NCBI RefSeq assembly: GCF_029891575.1
Contig: NZ_JARZHF010000003.1
Coordinates: 1 to 64,000, forward strand
DNA: 64,000 bases
Source of the DNA: Salipaludibacillus daqingensis
GTDB taxonomy: Bacteria; Bacillota; Bacilli; Bacillales; Salisediminibacteriaceae
Direction of reading: 5' to 3'
How positions within the stretch are numbered: the stretch's first letter is position 1; every line of letters begins with the position of its first letter. Both the position numbers and the translations under genes were made by a program. Below, one piece after another: positions 16,771 to 24,981 of the stretch. The notes beneath the pieces were generated by a model. It searched no databases. It saw only the letters and a program-made list of their open reading frames with translations, and was not told the DNA's origin.

Positions 16771-17400
16771 GACGTTTTTTATCTCCTCTTAACAAAAACT
16801 GATTTTCACCCAATTTGCTAACATTTGCTGTGATCCTCCTGCCATATAGGACACTAGGGATGATAGGTAGAACGGACTGTCCCGATTATCTCTCTTGCCA
16901 GACACTCAACGCCGAAAAACCTACCCATACGTCATCGTTTCAAGACCAAAAAGGTTGGTAACTGGAGCATCTAAAAGATACTTGTACTTGCTATTAGTTT
17001 GCGTAAATCATTTTTTTGAAAAAAAGAACAAAACTTATTAGAATTATCAAAAGTCGCTATCTTTCTCGCTTACTGCCTTTCATCGTCGACGCTCTCTCCC
17101 TTCGGTCACTATACGCTTCCTTTCCTTCCAAGAGTCATTTTTCCATAAGTTTGGAAAGTAGAATACGGATGAATAGGCAAAACCTGAGATCCCTTGAACG
17201 ACAAATCATTGCCTTCAACCGTTTCATGAATATCGTTCCGATTATCCTTAGTAAAACAATTATCGTGCATCTCCCAAAAGTCAGCAAAATGATCCCTTAA
17301 GGTTTTCATAATCAAACCGCCATGCTTAACCACACACCCACACCTACTATCATCATTACCAATACTTATCCACAACTCAAACATCTGTAGTTTCCTAAAC
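16771..17400. other. gap with a decayed repeat copy (copy 1, minus strand)
   Basis: No healthy gene is present. On the minus strand, directly after the yutM terminator, 17109-17400 reads as FELWISIG...GGLIMKTLRDHF.DFWEMHD...DIHETVE. This parallels the copy near 37 kb (FELWKSFKDS...GGLIKK..HI.SFCELYDRRFP...LYETV) and is clearly related to it. Beyond that (17040-17110), the minus strand carries GAGAGCGTCGACGATGAAAG and GGCAGTAAGCGAG, a module found again at 59186-59250. The product family is not one I recognise. The remaining bases, 16771-17020, show nothing clear. Confidence 0.5.
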
Positions 17401-17433
17401 AAAAAAACAGTTCCTCTTCGAAAAGAGAAACTG
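17401..17433 (-). terminator. terminator of yutM
   Basis: CAGTTcCTCTT (17408-17418) pairs with AAGAGaAACTG (17423-17433), one mismatch. On the minus strand seven T follow. Confidence 0.8.
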
Positions 17434-17446
17434 ATTCATCCATTTA

Positions 17447-17797
17447 TTAGCAGTCTTCTGGTGTACCTGCATTCGTAGCCGTTCTGAATGATGATCCACA
17501 TCCGCATGAAGCAATGGCATTCGGATTATCTAGTGTAAATCCACCACCCATCATGTTTTGCTTGTAGTCAACTTTCACTCCTTCAAGCATAGAAATACTT
17601 TCTTTATCAACGAGAACGGAAAGTCCTTCTATTTCCAATGTCTTATCATCTTCTCCAGCTTCTGTTTCAAAACCCATTCCGTAAGACAAACCGCTACAAC
17701 CTCCTCCTTGAACTCCAATTCGAAGGTATTTCGCATCTTCTTCGCCAGCCATCATTTCTTTTACTTGATTTGCTGCCACTTCTGTAATTGTTAGCAA
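17447..17797 (-). CDS. yutM: HesB/IscA-type Fe-S carrier protein
   Basis: A 116-residue A-type carrier that holds or hands on Fe-S clusters to apoproteins. The three family cysteines are present in GGGCSGLSYGM (Cys at about 40) and in the C-terminal CGCGSSF. The usual start is TTG 17797, since AGGAGG lies 7 bases upstream; the ATG two codons earlier would be too close to it, and the longer open frame has no support. The gene matches B. subtilis yutM (annotated ErpA/IscA-like). It stands as a single transcript with its own terminator, near other Fe-S genes of this window (yutI, lipA, mqnE, suf). Confidence 0.92.
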   Translation of the reverse strand: MLTITEVAANQVKEMMAGEEDAKYLRIGVQGGGCSGLSYGMGFETEAGEDDKTLEIEGLSVLVDKESISMLEGVKVDYKQNMMGGGFTLDNPNAIASCGCGSSFRTATNAGTPEDC

Positions 17798-17941
17798 GAT
17801 CATCCCTCCTATCACTCTTAGATATAATTTTATTATAACGATTAAACCACCGACCTTCAAGAAACGTAAACCAACCAAAAAAATTCGCATTTTAAAAATC
17901 CAGTTTATTGACATAAATACAACAATAAACAAACATTCTGT

Positions 17942-17971
17942 TTGGCACACATGTCCAAATAATGATAAGAT
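17942..17971 (+). promoter_or_regulatory. possible mqnE promoter
   Basis: TTGGCA (17942-17947), 18 bases, TAAGAT (17966-17971). It lies 95 bases before the mqnE start. Confidence 0.45.
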
Positions 17972-18065
17972 ATAGAGAGTTTCGAGCATCGAAATGCAAG
18001 ATTAATAGAGGTTTATCAGCGAAGCTGAACTTATGATAAAGTCATTTAAAAGGTAGGGGATTCGA

Positions 18066-19160
18066 ATGAGTATGATTTTGCTTGACCAAGATCTGGAAGC
18101 AATTAAACAAAAAGTAAACAGTGGGGAACGGTTAACCATTGAAGATGGCTTGAAGCTATATGAGACAACTGACCTTTTAACGGTAGCTCAACTTGCAAAC
18201 CAAGTAAACGAGCGTAAAAACGGAAAAAATGTTTATTTCATTCAAAATATGTACATCAATCCTACTAACGTTTGTGAAGCAAGCTGCACATTTTGCGGAT
18301 TTAAACGTAAGCCTGGTGAAGAAGGCGCTTATACAATGAACGAAGAAGATTTACTTAAATACGTAGAAGAGCGTTGGAACGATAACATTCGTGAATTCCA
18401 TATTGTTGGTGGACATAATACGGAAGTTCCTTTCGACTATTATTTAGATACTATTCGCATTCTAAAGAAACATTATCCTCAATGCACAGTTAAAGCCTAT
18501 ACAGGTGCTGAGATTGAATTTTTTGCAAGACTTTCTGGATTAACCATGAAAGAAGTCCTTCAACAACTTATTGATGCTGGACTAGATACGTTACCTGGTG
18601 GTGGTGCCGAAATACTAACGGAACGTTACCGTGCAAAAATGAGTCCTGAAAAAGCATCTACAGATGAGTGGCTCGAAGCACATGAACTTGCTCATGAACT
18701 TGGGTTGAAAACACATGCGACAATGTTGTACGGGTCCATCGAATCAAAAGAAGAACGTCTAATTCATATGGATAGATTAAGACAACTTCAAGATAAAACA
18801 AATGGATTTATGGTTTTTATTCCATTAGCCATGCAACCGAAAAGTGTCACAGCTGGTCTAAAACGACGAACATCTGCTTATGACGACTTACGGACCATTG
18901 CCATTAGTCGACTCATGCTCGATAACTTTGACCACATCAAAGCATATTGGATTAATATTGGTCCTCAACTGACACAAATGGCCCTATCATTTGGAAGTTC
19001 AGATATTCACGGTACACTCATTGAAGAAAGAATTTCTCACTCAGCTGGTGCCTTAACTTCTCAAGGACTAACACGAGAAGAATTGATTTATCTTATCAAA
19101 GGGGCAGATAAAAACCCAGTGGAACGAGATACATTCTACAATGTCATTAAAGAATATTAA
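18066..19160 (+). CDS. mqnE: aminofutalosine synthase MqnE (radical SAM)
   Basis: A 364-residue radical SAM enzyme of the futalosine route to menaquinone; it joins the chorismate-derived enolpyruvyl benzoate to SAM to give aminofutalosine. The 4Fe-4S motif CEASCTFC lies at residues 70-77 (CX3CX2C). It is preceded by the family segment NVYFIQNMYINPTN and followed by FHIVGGHNTEVPF and the GGGAEILTERYRAKMSPEKAS loop typical of MqnE/MqnC enzymes. The start ATG follows GGTAGGGGA. No other mqn gene lies near; it is a single gene between yutM and a small gene, with its own terminator. B. subtilis makes menaquinone by the men pathway and lacks this gene. Confidence 0.9.
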   Translation: MSMILLDQDLEAIKQKVNSGERLTIEDGLKLYETTDLLTVAQLANQVNERKNGKNVYFIQNMYINPTNVCEASCTFCGFKRKPGEEGAYTMNEEDLLKYVEERWNDNIREFHIVGGHNTEVPFDYYLDTIRILKKHYPQCTVKAYTGAEIEFFARLSGLTMKEVLQQLIDAGLDTLPGGGAEILTERYRAKMSPEKASTDEWLEAHELAHELGLKTHATMLYGSIESKEERLIHMDRLRQLQDKTNGFMVFIPLAMQPKSVTAGLKRRTSAYDDLRTIAISRLMLDNFDHIKAYWINIGPQLTQMALSFGSSDIHGTLIEERISHSAGALTSQGLTREELIYLIKGADKNPVERDTFYNVIKEY

Positions 19161-19162
19161 TC

Positions 19163-19199
19163 AAAAACGAAGCCCCCTTTCTAGGGGACTTCGTTTTTT
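19163..19199 (+). terminator. terminator of mqnE
   Basis: AAAACGAAG with CCCC pairs with GGGG and CTTCGTTTT, ending in six T. It can also serve the convergent minus-strand gene at 19221. Confidence 0.88.
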
Positions 19200-19220
19200 C
19201 ATTACTATCGAATGAATACG

Positions 19221-19457
19221 TTAGCGCAGTTTTTCATTTGTCCAAAAATAGTCTTCGTCCGCTTCAAGAATGATCATCGTTTTTCGACAGCAAGGCATGT
19301 TCGCTCTTGCCTTAAATCCTTCCTTAGCATTTTCTAGCGCCCTATCGGAAAGATGCACTAGTATGTTTTCTTGGGAACAATAGGGACATGATGTCAAATA
19401 AATGTCTCCCATCTGTCTTTCATATGGCCACGTGTGATCAAAAGGAATAGGTTTCAT
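19221..19457 (-). CDS. small cysteine-containing protein of unknown function
   Basis: A 78-residue protein starting at ATG 19457 with a clear GGAGG 7 bases upstream. Two cysteine pairs, SCPYCSQENIL (Cys about 23 and 26) and MPCCRKT (about 57-58), suggest a zinc or metal site. The segment SDRALENAKEGFKARA is a likely amphipathic helix. I do not recognise the family. It lies between mqnE and yuzB with terminators on both sides, so it is an independent small transcript. Confidence 0.75.
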   Translation of the reverse strand: MKPIPFDHTWPYERQMGDIYLTSCPYCSQENILVHLSDRALENAKEGFKARANMPCCRKTMIILEADEDYFWTNEKLR

Positions 19458-19589
19458 TGATGTGCCTCCGTTAATTACAATTGCGTGTTTATTACATATG
19501 GTAATCGAGTTCATAGCTTTAGACAAGTAAAACCTTTGCTTGTGATTTTCGTTGCAACTTCTAATTAAACCCCAATTTTCAAGAAAATA

Positions 19590-19630
19590 AAAAAGCCGAA
19601 CAAGGCTTTAACTATCATGCTCGGCTTTTT
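19590..19630 (-). terminator. terminator of yuzB
   Basis: AAAAAGCCGA (19590-19599) pairs with TCGGCTTTTT (19621-19630). On the minus strand a T run follows. It touches the yuzB stop codon. Confidence 0.8.
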
Positions 19631-19865
19631 AGAACATTGGGTTTTCGTCTAGAAATTTATAAATATTATTTAACAAATCATCATTTGTATCTCCTGTGAC
19701 TACTTCCCCATTAACTAGAGCAAAGCGACTTCTAGCACATTGACCGCAGAAGCTTAAACATCCATACTCAATAACATCAAGATCAGGATCTTTTTCCAAC
19801 TCTTCTTTCACTTTCTGAGTCCCACTTGCTAAATTACTTACACAAAACTCTATAATTGGTTTCAT
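19629..19865 (-). CDS. yuzB: YuzB, DUF1450 family protein
   Basis: A 78-residue protein with the family cysteines in [10 protein letters not shown] (Cys 8) and [18 protein letters not shown] (near residues 35-42). The CxxxCxxC pattern resembles thioredoxin-like ferredoxins or metal-binding ribbons. The function is unknown. The start ATG follows GAGGTG. Its place just upstream of, and divergent from, yutJ is the B. subtilis arrangement. Confidence 0.88.
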   Translation of the reverse strand: MKPIIEFCVSNLASGTQKVKEELEKDPDLDVIEYGCLSFCGQCARSRFALVNGEVVTGDTNDDLLNNIYKFLDENPMF

Positions 19866-20120
19866 TTGTATTTCACCTCAGTGTTTTTAACGAACTTACT
19901 TCGTTTATGCTACCTGCCTGTTTTTAACCTGTCAACTGTTTCCTCCTGCTCAAATTGTATTATTATATATAAACGCTTCCATTCTTCATTGTAGAATCTT
20001 AGAAAAGCTGATATATTAAAAATGTCACCAATTTGTCATAAATCATCGTAGTAAAAAGAGGTAAGCGTTTATTGATAGGATCGTTTACTCTCCTTTGAAC
20101 GATTAAAGGGGGTTTTTCCC

Positions 20121-21191
20121 GTGCAAAACCTTATTATTTTAGGTGGAGGTTACGGAGGGCTTCGTGCCATTCAGAAACTTTTAAATGAAAAAGATGTCAA
20201 AGAAGTATCGATCACATTAATTGAAAAAGAAGCGTATCATAGCCTAAAAACAGAATTTTACGCTTTGGCAGCTGGAACAGTTGCAGATCGTCATTTAAGA
20301 ATGTCTTTTCCAAACGATGTACGTTTAGAACTGAAATTTGAATCCGTTCAACACATTCACTTGGATGAAAATAGGATAGAGCTAGCTAATGGAGAAGATA
20401 TGTTTTACGACGACTTAATTATCGGTCTAGGTTGTGAGGATAAATACCATGGCGTTCCTGGAGCGAAAGAAAATACGCTCAGTATTCAAAGCATGCGAAG
20501 AGCTAGAAAAACGTACCAAGTGTTGCAAAGTGTCAAACCAAATGGAAAAGTTGCTATCGTAGGTGGTGGCTTAAGTGGTGTAGAACTAGCAAGTGAATTA
20601 AGAGAAAGCCGTCCAGACTTGGAAATTCTATTGTATGACCGTGGGGAAAACATTTTATCCATGTTTCCTGCAAGGCTTTATAACTACGTAACGGAGTGGT
20701 TTCTAGAAAATGATATCACAATTGTTAACCGCGCGAACATCACAAAAGTAGAATGGAATGTATTGTACAATCATGATGAACCAATAGAAACGGATGCCAT
20801 TATTTGGACTGCTGGAATTCAAGCAAATAAAATTGTTCGCGAGCTTGATGTTGAACAAGACCATATTGGAAGACTTTATACGACAAAACATCACCATCTT
20901 CCTGATTATGACAACGTTTTTGTAGTAGGCGATTGTGCAGCATCTACCCACGCGCCTAGTGCACAATTAGCTGAGGCGCAGTCTGAAAGAGTTGCTATGT
21001 TGCTTAATAAAAAGTGGAGTGGGGAACCTTATCCTAAGGAGATGCCTAAAATGAAATTGAAAGGTGTTCTCGGGTCTTTAGGAAAAAAACACGGTTTCGG
21101 TTTGATGGGCGAAAAGTCCTTAACAGGAAGAGTTCCTCGAGTGTTGAAATCAGGCGTACTATGGATGTACAAGCACCATTCGGGAAATTAA
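20121..21191 (+). CDS. yutJ: NADH dehydrogenase-like flavoprotein YutJ
   Basis: A 356-residue pyridine-nucleotide disulfide-reductase-fold protein related to NDH-2. FAD motif LGGGYGGLRAIQKLL is at the N terminus; the NAD(P)H motif is VAIVGGGLSGVELASEL near residue 142. IWTAGIQANKIV and FVVGDCAAS complete the pattern. It is about 45 residues shorter than the NDH-2 at 13943-15151 and lacks a long C-terminal membrane helix. The electron acceptor cannot be predicted. The start is a GTG at 20121 preceded by AAAGGGGG. It lies among small redox and Fe-S genes (yuzB, yuzD, yutI) as in B. subtilis. Confidence 0.86.
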   Translation: MQNLIILGGGYGGLRAIQKLLNEKDVKEVSITLIEKEAYHSLKTEFYALAAGTVADRHLRMSFPNDVRLELKFESVQHIHLDENRIELANGEDMFYDDLIIGLGCEDKYHGVPGAKENTLSIQSMRRARKTYQVLQSVKPNGKVAIVGGGLSGVELASELRESRPDLEILLYDRGENILSMFPARLYNYVTEWFLENDITIVNRANITKVEWNVLYNHDEPIETDAIIWTAGIQANKIVRELDVEQDHIGRLYTTKHHHLPDYDNVFVVGDCAASTHAPSAQLAEAQSERVAMLLNKKWSGEPYPKEMPKMKLKGVLGSLGKKHGFGLMGEKSLTGRVPRVLKSGVLWMYKHHSGN

Positions 21192-21216
21192 TAAGTGAAA
21201 GGTTGTTCAAGAAAAA

Positions 21217-21244
21217 AGAAAAGTAGCATGATGGCTACTTTTCT
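21217..21244. terminator. bidirectional terminator between yutJ and yuzD
   Basis: AGAAAAGTAGC (21217-21227) pairs with GCTACTTTTCT (21234-21244). It serves the convergent ends of yutJ and yuzD. Confidence 0.75.
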
Positions 21245-21549
21245 GCTTCATTCGTGATTTTTTCAAAAATAACTGGAAGTCTTGGATTTCCTTCTGCCAC
21301 TACGTCACCATTAATGACTACTAGAGGGTAAAAATAAATATCTTCAAGAATTTTCTTGGAAAAAAGTTGCTGTTCGTCCGTCTTTGGAGTATCGATATCA
21401 CAATAATTTATATTGATACGATCGTAATCAGGAAATTTTCTATGAATAGCTGCTTCTAGCCACTCTTTTGTTTCCAATGCGCTTGGTAAATGAATGCAAC
21501 TAGCACATTTTACTTCTGCTCCATAAACCGTGATATGAACGTTATTCAA
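21235..21549 (-). CDS. yuzD: YuzD, DUF1462 family thioredoxin-fold-like protein
   Basis: A 104-residue protein beginning ITVYGAEVKCASC, which places CxxC (about residues 12-15) after a first beta strand as in thioredoxin-fold proteins. YFYPLVVINGDVVAEGNPRL matches the cis-Pro half of such folds. I choose the TTG at 21549 because GGGAGG lies 8 bases upstream; the track-length frame begins 11 codons earlier with no site. It is divergent from the NifU-like gene yutI. A role in disulfide or Fe-S chemistry is plausible but unproven. Confidence 0.85.
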   Translation of the reverse strand: MNNVHITVYGAEVKCASCIHLPSALETKEWLEAAIHRKFPDYDRININYCDIDTPKTDEQQLFSKKILEDIYFYPLVVINGDVVAEGNPRLPVIFEKITNEAEK

Positions 21550-21713
21550 GGTGGTCACCTCCCGACATGTTAATTTTATCATGATTTATTGAGAAAGAAA
21601 CGTTTTAACTATTCACACATTGTTCAACTTATTTGTATAAAAAATAACGCCTTATCATGGATTTTTTCTGTGAAGGATATTATAATGAGTATAAAGAAAG
21701 GAGAGTGTATGAT

Positions 21714-21950
21714 ATGACAACAGAAACAATGGAATCACAAGTTCAAGAAGTGCTCGATAAATTACGTCCATTCTTACTCCGCGATGGAGGGGATGTTGAA
21801 CTAGTTGACATCGAGGACGGTGTAGTAAAAGTTCGTCTTATGGGAGCTTGTGGCTCTTGCCCAAGTTCAACAATTACACTAAAAGCTGGTATTGAGCGTG
21901 CTCTTTTAGAAGAAGTACCAGGAGTAACAGAATTAGAGCAAGTATTCTAA
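21714..21950 (+). CDS. yutI: NifU C-terminal-domain Fe-S scaffold protein
   Basis: A 78-residue NFU-type protein. It has the diagnostic [20 protein letters not shown] and the cluster-binding [18 protein letters not shown], where CxxC from two subunits can hold a 4Fe-4S cluster. It delivers clusters to target proteins in the cytoplasm. The start is ATG 21714 behind AAAGGAG; the ORF extends upstream without support. It belongs functionally with the suf genes and yutM in this window. Confidence 0.93.
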   Translation: MTTETMESQVQEVLDKLRPFLLRDGGDVELVDIEDGVVKVRLMGACGSCPSSTITLKAGIERALLEEVPGVTELEQVF

Positions 21951-21967
21951 TTCAACCAACATGATTT

Positions 21968-22002
21968 AAAGGGAGTTGCAGATGATCTGCAACTCCCTTT
22001 TT
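21968..22002. terminator. terminator after yutI
   Basis: A perfect 15-base stem, AAAGGGAGTTGCAGA with its complement (21986-22000), closes a 3-base loop and is followed by TT. Confidence 0.9.
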
Positions 22003-22059
22003 ATGTTAAGATTCCTATTAATGCAACGTTATTACATCATGTTTACAACAGACACTTAT

Positions 22060-23040
22060 TTAGCCTAAAACTTCTTCATTCACAATGGCTTCAGGTTTGT
22101 CCCCTTTTAATACGTTAGCAATATTCCGACTAACAAGAGCCGCCATTTCATGACGAGTCTCTACACTTGAACTTCCGATATGAGGAAGGGCGACAACATT
22201 AGAAAACGTAAGTAAAGGATGATCTTTAGAGATAGGCTCTTGTCGGAAGACGTCTAGCCCTGCTCCAGCAATTGACTTTTCCTCCAATGCTTTAATTAAG
22301 TCTTCCTCGACCACAACCCCACCTCTGGATGCATTAATAAAGATAGCCGAAGACTTCATTTGCTTGAAAGTCTCATACGTAAATAAATCTTTCGTGTCTT
22401 CCGTAAATGGCGCTAAACAAACTATGTAGTCAGAACGTTCAATCAAGTCATCGAATGAAACATATTCTGCGCCTAGTTCTGTTTCTGCCTTCGTGTTACG
22501 GGAACGATTATGATACAGAATTTCCATTTCAAATCCTGTTGCTCTCTTTGCTACCGCTGAACCAATTCTTCCCATCCCTACGATTCCTATCGTCTTATGG
22601 TGGATGTCCGTTCCTGCAAGAAGAAGTGGTGCCCAATTTTGCCACTTTCCTTCTTTAACATACTCAGCAGCTTCGACAATTCTTCGTCCTGTTGCCATTA
22701 ACAAAGCAAATGTTAAATCAGCAGTTGTATCTGATAACACGTCTGGCGTATTACAAACGGCGACCCCTTTTTCTGATGCTGTCTTTACATCAATGTTATC
22801 GAATCCAACGGCCAAGTTAGCAACTACTTTTAAATTAGGTGCATTGTTTAGTAACTCATCGTCAATTTTGTCAGACAGCATCGTATAAAGCCCTGCAGCC
22901 TTTGCTGCTTTTTCTAATAATAGTTCTCTAGGTACTGGCGTTTCTTTTTCTGGCCAAACTTCCACATCAGCCACCACTTTTAATGCGACTAAACTTTCTT
23001 CTGGCACTTGTCTTGTTATGAATACAAATGGTTTTGTCAT
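22060..23040 (-). CDS. D-2-hydroxyacid dehydrogenase (glyoxylate/hydroxypyruvate reductase type)
   Basis: A 326-residue NAD(P)H-dependent enzyme reducing a 2-keto acid to its D-hydroxy acid. NAD-binding GIVGMGRIGSAVAKRA lies near residue 155. The catalytic Arg is in INASRGGVVVEEDL, the Glu in DVFRQEPI and the His in LPHIGSSSVETR. NLAVGFDNIDVKTASEKG and NTPDVLSDTTADLTFALLMA are typical of the GhrB / glyoxylate reductase group. ATG 23040 is chosen because AAAGGGG precedes it by 11 bases. Exact substrate specificity cannot be read from the sequence. Confidence 0.9.
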   Translation of the reverse strand: MTKPFVFITRQVPEESLVALKVVADVEVWPEKETPVPRELLLEKAAKAAGLYTMLSDKIDDELLNNAPNLKVVANLAVGFDNIDVKTASEKGVAVCNTPDVLSDTTADLTFALLMATGRRIVEAAEYVKEGKWQNWAPLLLAGTDIHHKTIGIVGMGRIGSAVAKRATGFEMEILYHNRSRNTKAETELGAEYVSFDDLIERSDYIVCLAPFTEDTKDLFTYETFKQMKSSAIFINASRGGVVVEEDLIKALEEKSIAGAGLDVFRQEPISKDHPLLTFSNVVALPHIGSSSVETRHEMAALVSRNIANVLKGDKPEAIVNEEVLG

Positions 23041-23158
23041 AAGTACGTTGACCCCTTTCACTGATACATGCAAGATAACTCTAGTATACATCAGACGTGA
23101 ACATCCATCATCCTCCTTTTATATTTAACAACCACAAATGAAACAATCTAGTGCTAAT

Positions 23159-24208
23159 CTATTTTCTTGAGAGCCATTTTGGTAAATACATCTTACTCGA
23201 CGGAAATAATTGAAACAGATGGGCTAGTAAGTATTCATACTCCTCTGTTTGCATAAATAAAGACGTTAAATCCTTTTCCAATAAAGTACTTTTTTGCCTA
23301 TCTATCGTTCGGTAGTAAGCTTCCATTTGTTCAAAATATTGTACTGGGAACGTTGCTCTCATTAAAAATAAATAGATATCTAAATTTCTTAATGGGCGAA
23401 TTGTTTGATAACGGTGTAAAAAAGTTTCAACTCGCTTGATTTTTTTTTGGAACGAAATGTCTGCTATACAAATATGGCGAACATACTCCGCTAAATCTCT
23501 AGAAAAATGGTCATAAACAAAGTCTGTCGGTACTTTCAAACTTGCGACTTTTTTTTCATCTAAGGTTAACCAACATCCTTCGTGAAATCTATAATGACAA
23601 ACCGTATTACCTCTTCCCTCTCGGATTGAAAAAGGATCATTCAGTGGAAGATCACTTAACATTTGTATTGCATTTTCTGTTATACCTAAAAAGTAAGGGA
23701 AACTTAATAAAAATAATTCATCCATCTCATTTTTTGCAGGATCTTGTTGCTTTCTTACATACCAATTCTCCAACTGGTCTAACCGTTTCATCCATCTATT
23801 TTTCCATGTCATCCATGTACCATTCCATATGGATGTCGTTGGTTCATACCCTTCACCTAGAACATGAAATTTTGCCAAGCGTTTCCCTATAGATTTTTCG
23901 ACTGGTATATCATTTCTTAGCTTATAATTGTGATATTGATTCAATTGATATACAATCGCTTCTTGGCCATCAATCATTGTACTTTCCTGACCATAGATAT
24001 TTTTCAGAGGATACGCAATATCCTTCTCCCCTTGAGCAGATAAAAAGGTTGCCATATTCGTTTGTTCGATTGTTTTTTTCGGATCTATAGAGGAGAAGAG
24101 TCGTATTAAATACGTATTTTCTTTCTCTTCAATAACTAGATCGTCTCCTATATTCATCATACGTTCTAAATCAATACGATAGTGTTCATATAATGGTCGC
24201 TCTAACAA
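23159..24208 (-). CDS. yutH: YutH, spore coat-associated CotS-like protein
   Basis: A 349-residue protein of the CotS/YutH group, which has a degenerate aminoglycoside-phosphotransferase-like kinase fold. Visible parts are the N-terminal ENTYLIRLFSS strand region, KSIGKRLAKFHVLGEGYEP helix and VCHYRFHEGCWLTLDEKKV, which stands where kinases carry HGDLHPGN. The catalytic Asp and Asn are not evident. The start is a TTG following GGGGGCGT. Gene order yutH-yutG-yutF matches B. subtilis, where yutH is a spore coat gene. Confidence 0.83.
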   Translation of the reverse strand: MLERPLYEHYRIDLERMMNIGDDLVIEEKENTYLIRLFSSIDPKKTIEQTNMATFLSAQGEKDIAYPLKNIYGQESTMIDGQEAIVYQLNQYHNYKLRNDIPVEKSIGKRLAKFHVLGEGYEPTTSIWNGTWMTWKNRWMKRLDQLENWYVRKQQDPAKNEMDELFLLSFPYFLGITENAIQMLSDLPLNDPFSIREGRGNTVCHYRFHEGCWLTLDEKKVASLKVPTDFVYDHFSRDLAEYVRHICIADISFQKKIKRVETFLHRYQTIRPLRNLDIYLFLMRATFPVQYFEQMEAYYRTIDRQKSTLLEKDLTSLFMQTEEYEYLLAHLFQLFPSSKMYLPKWLSRK

Positions 24209-24344
24209 TGATCATACGCCCCCTTTTATAATCCGCTTTTCAAATAGTCTATGAGCAAATAGCCTAATTTGTTCATGGACAAGAATATCTTTATATCCCT
24301 TGAATACACTAATCAATAAATACAGAGAACTGTAGGTGAATAGT

Positions 24345-24833
24345 ATGAAAGGAAATAAAGGAATTGTTGAAAAAACGGCAAAAGAATGGTTACAAAAACG
24401 GGGCGTGGAGATCAAAGATATCGCTCACTTAGTATTAGAACTACAGCTAGAGTATTACCCACAATTAACGTTGAATGAATGTATAGAGAATGTGAATCAA
24501 GTGTTAACCAAAAGAGAAGTTCACAATGCGATTTTGACAGGTATTCAAATCGATCGATTAGCGGAAGAAAGGAAATTAGATTATCCCCTTCAAGATATGA
24601 TTGACCGTGACGAGGGACTTTACGGGATTGACGAAATTATTGCCTTGTCTATTGTAAATGTATATGGATCAATCGGGTTTACAAATTATGGATATATAGA
24701 CAAGATCAAACCAGGAATATTAAAGAAACTAAATAACAAAGATTATGGGTGCCACACTTTTTTAGATGATATTGTCGGGGCTATTGCTGCAGCTGCTTCT
24801 AGCCGATTGGCACACACTCAAGATGATTATTAA
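24345..24833 (+). CDS. yutG: YutG, phosphatidylglycerophosphatase A family protein
   Basis: A 162-residue protein of the PgpA family, whose members dephosphorylate phosphatidylglycerophosphate. Signature parts are DRDEGLYGIDEIIALSIVNVYGSIGF and the C-terminal CHTFLDDIVGAIAAAASSRLAH. Unlike enterobacterial PgpA it lacks clear membrane helices, as is usual for the Bacillus YutG form. ATG 24345 follows AGGTG. It is divergent from yutH and convergent with yutF, with a shared terminator. Confidence 0.87.
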   Translation: MKGNKGIVEKTAKEWLQKRGVEIKDIAHLVLELQLEYYPQLTLNECIENVNQVLTKREVHNAILTGIQIDRLAEERKLDYPLQDMIDRDEGLYGIDEIIALSIVNVYGSIGFTNYGYIDKIKPGILKKLNNKDYGCHTFLDDIVGAIAAAASSRLAHTQDDY

Positions 24834-24941
24834 TGATGATTGACACATAGCAGAAAGACATCCAACTAGATGAGGAAGGAAAAGGTAGTTATAGTAAAGT
24901 ATCTATATGGTTTTTCCCTTTCACGATGACCCACATAACGA

Positions 24942-24969
24942 AAAAAAGACCTTCCAAAAGGTCTTTTTT
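24942..24969. terminator. bidirectional terminator between yutG and yutF
   Basis: AAAAAAGACCTT pairs with AAGGTCTTTTTT around a 4-base loop. Confidence 0.9.
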
Positions 24970-24981
24970 CTAATAAACATG

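Noticed and set aside
17016-17300. 94-codon plus-strand ORF opposite decayed copy 1
   Set aside because: It is the antisense of the minus-strand module related to other copies and has no ribosome binding site.
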